This document shows positions 25,011-32,764 of a stretch of DNA of 46,671 bases, one piece after another. Source of the DNA: Mesorhizobium sp. B4-1-3 (GTDB lineage: Bacteria > Pseudomonadota > Alphaproteobacteria > Rhizobiales > Rhizobiaceae); the NCBI RefSeq assembly GCF_006439355.1, contig NZ_VFTG01000032.1, forward strand, positions 1 to 46,671, in the 5' to 3' direction. The translations under genes were made by a program, and so were the position numbers. Numbering within the stretch: position 1 is the first letter of the stretch; every line of letters starts with the position of its first letter. The notes below the pieces were generated by a model. The model saw only the letters and a program-made list of their open reading frames with translations, did not search any database and was not told the origin of the DNA.

Positions 25011-25894
25011 GCGTTGACCTCCTTGGCCGCCGGCTTGCGCATCAGCAGCGACTTCGCCGCGAGCGCGGCGCCTCCGGTGATGAGCACGCAGGCCGCGAGG
25101 ATGCGCAGCGACGGCTCGGCGACGCCAGCTGCGATCAGCACCAGCGTCGACAGAAGCGGCGCGGCGTAGCTCGCAGCGCCCAGCACCTGGATGTTGCCGC
25201 GCTTGACGCCGATGTCCCAGGCATAGAAGGCCGCGCCCACCGGCATCAGGCCGAGCCCGATGACGGCCAGCCATTGTCCGAGGCTGTCCGGCAGCACCGT
25301 CTTCTCAAGCAGCAGATGGCAGGCAAGCGACAGTGCCGACGTCGCCGCGCAGAACCAGGTGACGATCGAGGTCGGCACCGACGGAAAGCGCCGCGACAAG
25401 AGCGAATAGGACGACCACAACAGCGCGCAGATAGCGGCCATCGCATAGCCGAAGGCATAGCGCGCGTCGAAGGCCAGCCCGCCGCCCTTGGTGACGATCA
25501 GGACGGTGCCGGCGAGGCCGAGCAGCGCGCCGACGACATGGTTCCAGGCAAGCCGCTCTCCCGGCATCAGCGCCGAGCCAAGCACGATCAGCAGCGGCCA
25601 CAGGTAGGCGATCAGGCTCGCCTCGACCGCCAGCGCATTGCGCAACGCCGTGAAATAGAAGAAGTGGTAGCCGAACAGGCCGGCTATGCCGATCACCCAA
25701 ACCTGCGGCGGGATCCTCTGGCTTTTGTCGGCGGCCGGCGTCACCAGCCGCGCCGCCAGCCCGACGCAGGTGCCGATGGCGAAGGTGATGGCCGAAAGCA
25801 GGAACGGCGGCACCTGCCCCGAGGCATTGGTGAGCAGCGCCAGCAACGCCCACATGGCGACCGCCGAAAACCCGATCAGTGTTGCGCGCCCCAT
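25007..25894 (-). CDS. EamA-family transporter (YddG-like)
   Basis: The 295-residue protein has ten hydrophobic helices in two EamA repeats. It begins MGRATLIGFSAVAMWALLALLT, and GYHFFYFTALRNALAVEASLIAYLWPLLIVLGSALMPGE is typical of the aromatic-amino-acid exporter YddG. It probably exports amino acids through the inner membrane. It is the first gene of a two-gene unit with the YhhN protein, coupled by overlap. The substrate assignment is inference from resemblance only. Confidence 0.87.
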   Translation of the reverse strand: MGRATLIGFSAVAMWALLALLTNASGQVPPFLLSAITFAIGTCVGLAARLVTPAADKSQRIPPQVWVIGIAGLFGYHFFYFTALRNALAVEASLIAYLWPLLIVLGSALMPGERLAWNHVVGALLGLAGTVLIVTKGGGLAFDARYAFGYAMAAICALLWSSYSLLSRRFPSVPTSIVTWFCAATSALSLACHLLLEKTVLPDSLGQWLAVIGLGLMPVGAAFYAWDIGVKRGNIQVLGAASYAAPLLSTLVLIAAGVAEPSLRILAACVLITGGAALAAKSLLMRKPAAKEVNA

Positions 25895-25927
25895 ATCTCC
25901 CCCCGCCGGCGCGCGGCGGCGCCTGAT

Positions 25928-26719
25928 CTAGTTTACCGCTTCGAACCGTCCGGCGCTGATGGTCAGCGGACCGATCTGGGTCCCGACCGTGGCGCGGATC
26001 GGCGCATATACGCCGGATTGGCCGACCGGCGCAAACGTCACCAGCATGCGGCTCTTGTTCTTAAGGAAGTTCAGCGCCTTGCGACCCTTGCGGTAGCCCG
26101 CCACCGGCTCGAAGCCCATCTTGCAGGTCACCGTGTCGCCCTTGTAGCCGGGCACCGAGATCGAACCCTTGGAGGCATAGGTCAGGCTCAGGTCGGCGCG
26201 CATCTCGCCGTCATAGAACTTGACCGTGCGTCCGCAGACCTTGTCCAGGCTGTCGGCATGGATCACGGTCGCGGCCATCGGATCGAGCACCGATTTCAGG
26301 TCTCCGTCGCCGATGGGCACCCAGCTCTTCGGATCGCGCTTGCCTGGAGCGGGAACGACTTGCGTGGAGGTGACCGCCCCGTTGCTGAAGCGTATGTCGA
26401 CCATCGAGGTTTTCTTGCCGGACGTATAATCGGCCCTGAACACCTGCGGCGTCATCCCCTTGTCGGAAATGGTGCCTTTCGACGAAATCGTGCCTTTCGT
26501 GTCGTCGAACAGCCTGCCAAGCCCGGCGGCGGAGACGGTGCCGTTGATAGTATAGGTATCGCCCACATAGCGGCTGGAAAAGGTCGCCCTGGCGATCGAG
26601 AGGCCGAGATAGGACACCGTATATTCGCCCTTGAAGGACTGCGGCGCCGCGGCGGCGAAGCTGGTCGCCGGCGCAGCAAGGGCAAGCAGGGCGGCGAATG
26701 TGTGAGATGGACGGAGCAT
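25928..26719 (-). CDS. Exported DUF3108 protein
   Basis: From the ATG at 26719 the 263-residue protein starts with a Sec signal peptide (MLRPSHTFAALLALAAPATSFA, cleavage near residue 22). A DUF3108 beta-rich domain follows. The family opening FKGEYTVSYLGLSIARATFSSRY and the later VCGRTVKFYDGEMRADL and VTCKMGFEPVAGYRKGRKAL segments are present, with cysteines that may pair. It is a periplasmic or outer-membrane-associated protein of unknown function. A GTG at 26755 would add 12 residues before the signal peptide. It is divergent from rpmB. Confidence 0.82.
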   Translation of the reverse strand: MLRPSHTFAALLALAAPATSFAAAAPQSFKGEYTVSYLGLSIARATFSSRYVGDTYTINGTVSAAGLGRLFDDTKGTISSKGTISDKGMTPQVFRADYTSGKKTSMVDIRFSNGAVTSTQVVPAPGKRDPKSWVPIGDGDLKSVLDPMAATVIHADSLDKVCGRTVKFYDGEMRADLSLTYASKGSISVPGYKGDTVTCKMGFEPVAGYRKGRKALNFLKNKSRMLVTFAPVGQSGVYAPIRATVGTQIGPLTISAGRFEAVN

Positions 26720-26852
26720 GGCGGCTGGCGAATCCCTGCGGTTCGGCCGGAACACAGCGGCTCCAGCCTGGCATATCCCTTCGCGAAGGGCTTATAGTGT
26801 AAAATCCGGCCTTTATATGGAGCGCGACCGACAGCCGGCGACGTGTCGGAGC

Positions 26853-26881
26853 TTGACGCAATGGCGAAATGCCACTATGGA
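26853..26881 (+). promoter_or_regulatory. Probable housekeeping promoter of rpmB
   Basis: TTGACG (26853-26858) and TATGGA (26876-26881) are separated by 17 bases. It is followed by an 80-base leader with the hairpin CGCGCC-GCCT-GGCGCG before the rpmB start at 26976. Confidence 0.65.
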
Positions 26882-26975
26882 ACGCCAACTTTTCCAAAGG
26901 CCGCCTGACCGAGACCGCGCGCCGCCTGGCGCGGGCAGAATGGTTTGGCAGGTTTAGAAACTGAAGGTTAGACAA

Positions 26976-27272
26976 ATGTCCCGCACCTGCGAACTCACTG
27001 CCAAGGCAGTCCAGACCGGCAACAATGTTAGCCACGCCAACAACAAGACCAAGCGTCGCTTCCTGCCGAACCTGGTCAATGTAACGCTGATTTCCGAAGC
27101 GCTGAACCAGAACGTTCGCCTGCGCATTTCGGCCAACGCGCTGCGTTCGGTCGAGCATCGCGGCGGCCTCGACGCCTTCCTGGCCAAGGCCGACGTCAAG
27201 GAACTGTCGCAGCGCGCGCGCCTGCTGAAGAAGCAGATCGCCAAGAAGCTTGCCGAGCAGTCGGCCGCTTAA
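26976..27272 (+). CDS. rpmB: 50S ribosomal protein L28
   Basis: The 98-residue L28 protein binds 23S rRNA in the large ribosomal subunit. It starts MSRTCELTAKAVQTGNNVSHANNKTKRRFLPNL, the conserved L28 opening with its basic NNKTKRRFLPN loop, and continues with LISEALNQNVRLRISANALRSVEHRGGLDAFL. The alphaproteobacterial C-terminal extension ends in lysine-rich ARLLKKQIAKKLAEQ. It is preceded by a good promoter and followed by a strong hairpin. It is monocistronic in this window. Confidence 0.96.
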   Translation: MSRTCELTAKAVQTGNNVSHANNKTKRRFLPNLVNVTLISEALNQNVRLRISANALRSVEHRGGLDAFLAKADVKELSQRARLLKKQIAKKLAEQSAA

Positions 27273-27301
27273 AGCAGCTATCAGGCGGGGGACGACCGCC
27301 T

Positions 27302-27326
27302 CGAGCACCGGCCCGGCCGGTGCTCG
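27302..27326. terminator. Strong hairpin after rpmB
   Basis: CGAGCACCGG-CCCGG-CCGGTGCTCG is a perfect 10-base-pair stem 30 bases after the rpmB stop. No T-run follows, so it may be a processing or Rho-linked end rather than a classical intrinsic terminator. Confidence 0.5.
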
Positions 27327-27357
27327 GACTATGAGCGAGCGTCGGCATGACGCTCCG

Positions 27358-27388
27358 CTGGTTCCATTACCCAGGATAAAAAAATGAG
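27358..27388 (+). promoter_or_regulatory. Candidate preQ1-I-like riboswitch covering the yhhQ start
   Basis: CTGG pairs with CCAG around a 9-base loop TTCCATTAC, followed by GATAAAAAA and then the start codon. This matches the compact preQ1-I plan: short P1 stem, a loop with TTC...TAC, a recognition C before the 3' arm, and an A-rich tail. The loop CAT can pair with ATG of the gene as the P2 helix. The AGGA ribosome-binding site overlaps the P1 3' arm. A separate hairpin GAGCGTC-GGCAT-GACGCTC lies at 27337-27355. Confidence 0.55.
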
Positions 27389-28070
27389 CTTCCTGACACG
27401 ATATCTGCCCTTCGTGGCCGCCATGGCGCTCGTCGTCGTGGCCTCGAACATCCTCGTGCAGTTCCCGATGCAGGGCGAGATCGGCGGCCTGTCGCTCGCC
27501 GACCTGCTCACCTGGGGCGCCTTCACCTATCCCTTCTCCTTCCTTGTCACCGACCTCGCCAACCGCCGCTACGGCCCGGCCGTGGCGCGCAAGGTGGTGT
27601 TCGTCGGTTTCATGACCGCGGTGACCTGCTCGATCCTGATCCCGCCCTTCCTGTTCCGCCATGGCCTGATCGAGTTCGAAACCGCTGCCGACCGGCTGGT
27701 GCGGATCGCCGCCGCTTCGGGTGCAGCCTTCCTCACCGCGCAATTGCTCGACGTCACCGTGTTCAACCGTCTGCGCCGGCAGAGCTGGTGGCGCGCGCCG
27801 ATCGTCGGCACATTGGTCGGCTCGGTGTTCGACACCGTCGTGTTCTTCGGCGTTGCCTTCTCCGCCGTCTTCGCCTTTGCCGGCCCCAATGACAGCTTCG
27901 CGCTGGAGACGGCGCCGCTGATGGGCGTGCTGCCGGCCGAGACGATGCGCTGGGTGTCCTGGGCGCTTGGCGACCTTTCGATGAAGCTCATCATCGCCGT
28001 GGTGGCGCTGATCCCCTATAGGCTGCTCGCCGCCCGCTGGAGCCAGCCGGCGGTCGCGGCCGGAGCATGA
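27384..28070 (+). CDS. yhhQ: Queuosine precursor transporter, YhhQ/VUT family
   Basis: The 228-residue integral membrane protein has about six helices. The family core is visible in ILVQFPMQGEIGGLSLADLLTWGAFTYPFSFLVTDLANRRYGP, whose TDLANRRYG segment is the signature of the COG1738/VUT family. Members take up queuosine precursors (preQ0 and preQ1) for tRNA modification. The start at 27384 is preceded by AGGATAAAAAA and lies inside a candidate preQ1-I-like element. The stop codon falls inside a palindromic repeat starting at 28062. Downstream is a spermidine-synthase-like gene, likely not functionally linked. Confidence 0.9.
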   Translation: MSFLTRYLPFVAAMALVVVASNILVQFPMQGEIGGLSLADLLTWGAFTYPFSFLVTDLANRRYGPAVARKVVFVGFMTAVTCSILIPPFLFRHGLIEFETAADRLVRIAAASGAAFLTAQLLDVTVFNRLRRQSWWRAPIVGTLVGSVFDTVVFFGVAFSAVFAFAGPNDSFALETAPLMGVLPAETMRWVSWALGDLSMKLIIAVVALIPYRLLAARWSQPAVAAGA

Positions 28071-28113
28071 TTCCAAAAGGTGGGGGCCGGTTTTTTGGAA
28101 AAAATGATGCTCC
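28062..28113. repeat. Rhizobial palindromic repeat at the yhhQ stop
   Basis: GGAGCATGATTCCAAAA pairs imperfectly with TTTTGGA...ATGATGCTCC. The yhhQ stop codon TGA (28068-28070) lies inside the left arm. A second half-unit follows at 28126-28162 and includes the start codon of the next gene. Confidence 0.65.
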
Positions 28114-28156
28114 AAACAAAACGAGAGAGCATGATTCCAGCAAGTGTAATCAGGTC

Positions 28157-28831
28157 ATGATCCCCTGGGTTCAGCTTGATTCTGCCCGCACGCCCGATGG
28201 TGGCCAGGAGTTGCGTCTGAAGCAGCGCGGCACTGAATTCTCGATCATGCTCGGCGCCAACGAGCTGATGAACAGCCGCCTCAGCGGCTCCGAGGAGGCC
28301 CTCGCCAGGCTTTCCTGCGAGCGGATCGCCGGGCGCAAGCGGCCGAGGCTCCTGATCGGCGGGCTCGGCATGGGCTTCACCTTGCGCGCCGCTCTCGCAG
28401 CGCTCGATGGCGACGCCGCCGTGACCGTCGCCGAACTCGTCCCCGCGGTCATCGCCTGGGCGCACGGCCCGATGGCGGACATCTTCGACGGCTGCCTCGA
28501 CGACCCTCGCGTAAGCATTCGAGAAGCCGATGTCGGCCAGCTGATAAGAGCGCAGAAGGCCGCTTGGGATGCCATCCTGCTCGACGTCGACAATGGTCCC
28601 GAAGGCATCGTCTACACGGGCAATGACACGCTCTATGGCGCGGCCGGCCTGGCGGCGGCGCGCGCCGCCTTGACGCCCGGCGGCGTTCTGGCGATCTGGT
28701 CGCAGGGGCCGGACAGCGGCTTCACCCGGCGGCTGAAGCAGGCCGGCTTCGTGGTCGAGGAGATCAACACGCGGGCCAACGGCAAGCGCGGCGCCCGCCA
28801 CGTCATCTGGGTTGCTACCAACCAGGCCTGA
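28157..28831 (+). CDS. Spermidine-synthase-like methyltransferase-fold protein
   Basis: From the ATG at 28157 the 224-residue protein has a class I methyltransferase/aminopropyltransferase fold. Motif I is LLIGGLGMGFTLRAAL near residue 72, then VTVAELVPAVIAWAHGPM, DPRVSIREADV and AILLDVDNGPEG. It is shorter than true spermidine synthases and lacks the usual N-terminal beta domain in full, so it is probably a SpeE-related protein of unknown reaction. Its start and ribosome-binding site (CAGGTC) lie inside a half palindromic repeat. A longer frame from 28067 overlaps yhhQ and the repeat and is unlikely. Confidence 0.8.
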   Translation: MIPWVQLDSARTPDGGQELRLKQRGTEFSIMLGANELMNSRLSGSEEALARLSCERIAGRKRPRLLIGGLGMGFTLRAALAALDGDAAVTVAELVPAVIAWAHGPMADIFDGCLDDPRVSIREADVGQLIRAQKAAWDAILLDVDNGPEGIVYTGNDTLYGAAGLAAARAALTPGGVLAIWSQGPDSGFTRRLKQAGFVVEEINTRANGKRGARHVIWVATNQA

Positions 28832-28913
28832 CGCTTTCAGCCACAGCGGCTTTACGCTTTGTTACGCCCGATGATGCAGGATCGCGGAAATTCTCTAGGG
28901 CATTGCAACCAGC

Positions 28914-30689
28914 ATGACCGTGCAAGGCACCGGTTGGAAAAACGATCTCCTGCTTGCGTTGTGCGCCATGCTGGTGGTGCTGACGATCAACGCCGTTTCC
29001 GGTTTTCCGACCCTTGGCGACTATGGCGCCGATAATGACAGCATGCTGCGGCTGGTCGAGGTTCGCGACCTGCTAGGCGGCCAAAGCTGGTTCGATCTCC
29101 ACCAATACAGGATGGGCATCTCGGGCGGCTTCGTCATGCATTGGTCGCGGCTTGTCGATACGCCGCTCGCGCTGATCATCATGGCCTTCGATGCGCTGAG
29201 CGCCAGCACGGCCACCGCCGAGCGCGCCGCGCAGATCATCTGGCCGACCCTCCTCTACGGGCTGACCATATTCGTGCTCATGCGCGCCTCGCAGCGTTTC
29301 GCCGCCGCGAATGTCGCGATGCCGGCAGTCATTCTGTCGACGGCGGCGCTGTTCTATCTGGTGATCTACAGCCCGGGCGTGATCGATCACCACAATGTCC
29401 AGCTGCTGCTGACGGCGGCCGGCCTCTGGCTTCTGATGGAAGCGCCCTCCTGGCGGCCCGGGGCTCTTCTGTCGGGCATTTGCGCCGGCCTGACGCTGGC
29501 TGTCGGCATGGAGACCGCTCCCTATGTGGCGGTGCTCGGCATCTGTGCCGCGGTCCTGTTCATCCTCGATGACGAGGAGCGCGTCACCGCACGAGGCTTC
29601 GGCCTCGGATTTGCCGGCATCGCCTGCCTGGTCTTCGTAGCGACCATCCGGCCGGCCGATTGGGGCACAGCCCAATGCGACGCCTTCTCCTCCTTCCAGT
29701 TCGCCGTGGCCGCATTGTCCGGCTTCGGCCTCGTGATCGCCAGTACCTTTGCCGCATCGAGCCGCCGGGCGCGGCTGGTTTCGATGCTGGCGCTGATGGC
29801 GGCGGTCGCGGTCGTTGTGATCGTGTTCTTCCCGCAATGCCTGGCATCGCCCTATGCGGGCATGGACGAACGTATCCGCACCTATTGGCTGGCCGACGTG
29901 GTCGAAGCGCAGCCCTTCTGGAGCGTCGCCGTCCACCAGCCGAAGCTGATGGCGGCGCGCTATGTGACGCCTTTCATTGCGATCCTGCTGGTCGGCTTTC
30001 AGCTCCGAACCCGTCGGCTGCGCCGCGCCGAGATGCTCGCCGCCGTCCTGCTCCTCGCCGCCTTCGTCGTCAGCCTCTGGCAGGTGCGCGGCTCGACCTT
30101 CTCCGTCGCCTTCGCCGTATTGCCGCTCTCGGCCTGGATCGCGAAGATTCGCCTGCGGGCGGACACCGCGCCCTCATGGCGCCTCTCCACCGGCATCGTG
30201 ATGGCGTGGCTGGTCTCCCTCAACGCGACCTGGGCCGGCGTCGCGGTGGCGGCGCAATCCATGGTCCAGAAGGCGCCGCAGCGGATCAATTCCGATCCCG
30301 ACCACGCCGTGACGTGCGGCAAGCCGGGCGACTTCCGCGATCTGGCCGCCATGCCGGCGACGACGGTGCTTGCCTCGTCCAATCTCGGCTCGGGGATATT
30401 GATGTTCACCGGCCACCGGGCGCTGGCCGGCCCTTACCACCGCAATATCGGCGGCAACCTCGCCATGCTCGACGCGTTGCTGGGCACGCCGGATGCCGCC
30501 CGCGCCATGATCGAGCGCGAGCATGTGGGACTGGTCGCGATCTGTCGCGGCAACACGGAAGAGATATCGCTGGGCCTGGACGCGCCTAATGGCCTTGCCG
30601 CAGCATTGCTGCGGGGAGATCCGCCAGCGTGGCTCGAAATGGACCAGTCTACCTCGGGAAAGCCGATCGAGATCTACAAGGTCCGTTGA
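28914..30689 (+). CDS. Polytopic membrane protein, STT3-like GT-C glycosyltransferase candidate
   Basis: The 591-residue protein has about eleven to twelve hydrophobic helices up to residue 430 and a soluble C-terminal domain of about 160 residues. In the first large loop it has YGADNDSMLRLVE (D40, N41, D42), then HWSRLVD (76-82), and later VIDHHNVQLL near residue 158. A first acidic DND-type motif followed by a DHHN motif is reminiscent of STT3/AglB/PglB oligosaccharyltransferases and other GT-C enzymes that use lipid-linked sugars. The WWDYG motif of true STT3 is not seen. It would act in the inner membrane with its catalytic loops outside. Donor and acceptor are unknown. A 2-oxoglutarate oxygenase-like gene follows. 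Confidence 0.6.
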   Translation: MTVQGTGWKNDLLLALCAMLVVLTINAVSGFPTLGDYGADNDSMLRLVEVRDLLGGQSWFDLHQYRMGISGGFVMHWSRLVDTPLALIIMAFDALSASTATAERAAQIIWPTLLYGLTIFVLMRASQRFAAANVAMPAVILSTAALFYLVIYSPGVIDHHNVQLLLTAAGLWLLMEAPSWRPGALLSGICAGLTLAVGMETAPYVAVLGICAAVLFILDDEERVTARGFGLGFAGIACLVFVATIRPADWGTAQCDAFSSFQFAVAALSGFGLVIASTFAASSRRARLVSMLALMAAVAVVVIVFFPQCLASPYAGMDERIRTYWLADVVEAQPFWSVAVHQPKLMAARYVTPFIAILLVGFQLRTRRLRRAEMLAAVLLLAAFVVSLWQVRGSTFSVAFAVLPLSAWIAKIRLRADTAPSWRLSTGIVMAWLVSLNATWAGVAVAAQSMVQKAPQRINSDPDHAVTCGKPGDFRDLAAMPATTVLASSNLGSGILMFTGHRALAGPYHRNIGGNLAMLDALLGTPDAARAMIEREHVGLVAICRGNTEEISLGLDAPNGLAAALLRGDPPAWLEMDQSTSGKPIEIYKVR

Positions 30690-30911
30690 ATATCGGCCCG
30701 CGGCCACATCAGCATCGTCAACCGCACCCTCTTTAACGCGCACGGTTCGCGCCGATGCGACATCATCCCGTAATTTAGAAAACCGCGATTGAAGTCCGCC
30801 GCATGGATCATTGCAATCCAGCCTGTACTTTGGTTAGCATTTCGCCCTCGCGGCGATATATGTACGCAAGGAATTTGGATTCGGGGTTTTCAGCTTGGGG
30901 AGAGGACATCC

Positions 30912-31721
30912 ATGTCGGCCATAGACGGCGCGGCGGCGCCAGCATCAGCCACAGAAACGCTGCAGCACATTGTCTCCCACATGGTGGATGCCGTGAACCG
31001 CGCCGCCTTTGTGGAAAAGCCGTTCTGGCATCTTGAGATGACGGATGTCTTTCCGGCGGACCTCTATCAGCGCATGCGCGCCGCCATGCCGGAGGCACGC
31101 GAATATCGTGCGCTCAAGGGGCGCAACAATGTGAATATCAAGGCTGACGGAACCGCGACGCGGATCAAGATCGACCTCTACCCCGAATATATCCGCCATC
31201 TGCCCAACGAGAAGCGGGCCGTCTGGGCCCTGGTCGGCAAGGCATTGCATGCGCCGGAACTGAAGGAAGCCTTCATGCGCCGCCTTGCCCCGGGCCTGGA
31301 GCGCCGATTCGGCTCGGATTTCATGAAGGTCGGCATGTATCCCGTGCCGATGCTGACCCGCGACGTGGCGGGCTACAAGATCGGCTTCCACACCGACACG
31401 AAATGGAAGGGCATCACGGTGCAGTTCTATTTACCCGAGGACGACTCGATCAACCATATCGGCACCCGCTTCGCCAAGCGCATGCCGGACGGACGTTTCG
31501 AGAATTCGCACCGGATGTCGTTTTCGCCGAATACAGGCTACGCTTTCGCGGTCGGCACCGACACTTGGCATGCGGTCGACACCGTCGGACCGGAGGTCCG
31601 CACCCGCGACAGCATCCTTCACACCTATTTCGTCGACAACACCGCGACGCTCAAGATCCGCAACCGGAGCAAGCGCGCGGCCAATTTCGTGATGAACGAA
31701 GTCCGCCATGTCGGCCGGTAA
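30912..31721 (+). CDS. 2-oxoglutarate/Fe(II) oxygenase-like protein
   Basis: From the ATG at 30912 (after GGGAGAGGACATCC) the protein has 269 residues. A jelly-roll Fe(II) dioxygenase fold is indicated by the facial triad H160 and D162 in IGFHTDTKWKGITVQFYLP and H220 in GTDTWHAVDTV, with the arginine of RTRDSILHTYF as a likely 2-oxoglutarate ligand. The layout resembles prolyl-hydroxylase-type enzymes acting on proteins or sugars. A frame reaching 30789 adds a leader without family features. It lies 222 bases after the GT-C-like gene; that gap shows no other gene. The substrate is unknown. Confidence 0.7.
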   Translation: MSAIDGAAAPASATETLQHIVSHMVDAVNRAAFVEKPFWHLEMTDVFPADLYQRMRAAMPEAREYRALKGRNNVNIKADGTATRIKIDLYPEYIRHLPNEKRAVWALVGKALHAPELKEAFMRRLAPGLERRFGSDFMKVGMYPVPMLTRDVAGYKIGFHTDTKWKGITVQFYLPEDDSINHIGTRFAKRMPDGRFENSHRMSFSPNTGYAFAVGTDTWHAVDTVGPEVRTRDSILHTYFVDNTATLKIRNRSKRAANFVMNEVRHVGR

Positions 31722-31747
31722 TCTCGGCGCTCGCCGGCCGGCCTTGC

Positions 31748-32764
31748 TCAGTCCTGATGCAGGATGAATTCCAGGTAGAGGTTGCGCTGCAGGATCGAAT
31801 GGTTGTCGTCGGATATCAGCGACACCATCAGCGCACCGTCGTTGCGGGTCCAGACGTCCAGCCCTTCCATATTGTCGATCTGGTAGCCCATGTCGGCCTC
31901 CATCAGCACCGGTCCGTCGGCGACCGCTCCCTTCTCGACGCTTTCGCCATAGATGCGCCGCAACCGCATCTTTACCCCGCGCGCGATCGAGAAGCTGCGC
32001 TCTAGGAGCAGCAGATCGCCGTCCGGCAGGAAGGCGCCGTCGGTGATGTCGAAATCGCCGTCGCGCTTGACGGTGAAGACGCCCTTATGCGCCCCCTCGA
32101 TGACGGCGGCGTAGACATTGCCCGCCTTGTCGAGGCTCCTCTCTGAAACCACGACCAAGCCGCCCTCGTGCTGTCCATAACGATCGGCGTGGGTGACGGT
32201 CTCGAAGCCGCGATTCTGGCGCAGTTCCTTGAGCGGGACCAGGTAGTCGAGCTGTCTCAGCGGCGCCTTCATATTATCGGGATCGATTTTGAACTGAGCG
32301 ACGCGCTGGTCGCGCTCGAAGCCGACGGTGGCAACCCCGTCCTTGACCGCGAGCCCTTCCGCATCGACCTTCCATTTCCGGTCGATCGGCCGGCCCGAGG
32401 CATCGACCATCCGCTGCATGCGGAAATTCTTGACGCCCGACGGCCGCTTGCCGGCGTCATGCGTGATCGTGCCGAAGAACCAGAAGCCGGTGTCGGCGAC
32501 ACCGATGAAATCGCCGCCCGGCTCCAGGAAGCGAAAGGCCGACAGCGCGCCGAAATCGCGCGCCGGCGAGGTCATTTCCAGCCCGCCGACGAATTCGAGC
32601 GGCCCGAACCGCGTCTCGTCATGGCCGACATGGAACTGGCTGATCGGCCGCGCCGAAATCTCGACCGTCTCGACGGGAGGGCCCGGGGCGGGGATGGTCG
32701 GCGAGGCATAGGCCAGCATGCAGGCGAAAAGCGTCCGCCGCGCACGCCGCCCCGAAAAGATCAT
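31748..32764 (-). CDS. Esterase-like/phytase-like (PF13449-type) exported protein
   Basis: The 338-residue protein starts with a basic hydrophobic leader (MIFSGRRARRTLFACMLAYAS) that could be a signal or lipobox-like peptide; no clear lipobox is seen. A beta-propeller-like phytase-like domain follows: FVGGLEMTSPARDFGALSAFRF, FIGVADTGFWFFGTI, DAEGLAV, and QIDNMEGLDVW are the recurring acidic loops. The gene is the last of the cobS-cobT group and overlaps cobT by 4 bases, which implies coupled translation. No link to cobalamin is known. The activity is a family-level label. Confidence 0.8.
   Translation of the reverse strand: MIFSGRRARRTLFACMLAYASPTIPAPGPPVETVEISARPISQFHVGHDETRFGPLEFVGGLEMTSPARDFGALSAFRFLEPGGDFIGVADTGFWFFGTITHDAGKRPSGVKNFRMQRMVDASGRPIDRKWKVDAEGLAVKDGVATVGFERDQRVAQFKIDPDNMKAPLRQLDYLVPLKELRQNRGFETVTHADRYGQHEGGLVVVSERSLDKAGNVYAAVIEGAHKGVFTVKRDGDFDITDGAFLPDGDLLLLERSFSIARGVKMRLRRIYGESVEKGAVADGPVLMEADMGYQIDNMEGLDVWTRNDGALMVSLISDDNHSILQRNLYLEFILHQD

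Noticed and set aside
24809..26797. A 662-residue plus-strand frame
   Set aside because: It is antisense to the EamA and DUF3108 genes, with no family motif and Arg/Gln/His-rich composition.
26211..28115. A 634-residue minus-strand frame opposite rpmB and yhhQ
   Set aside because: It crosses well-supported genes on both strands (DUF3108, rpmB, yhhQ) and has low-complexity composition. It is a shadow of high G+C.
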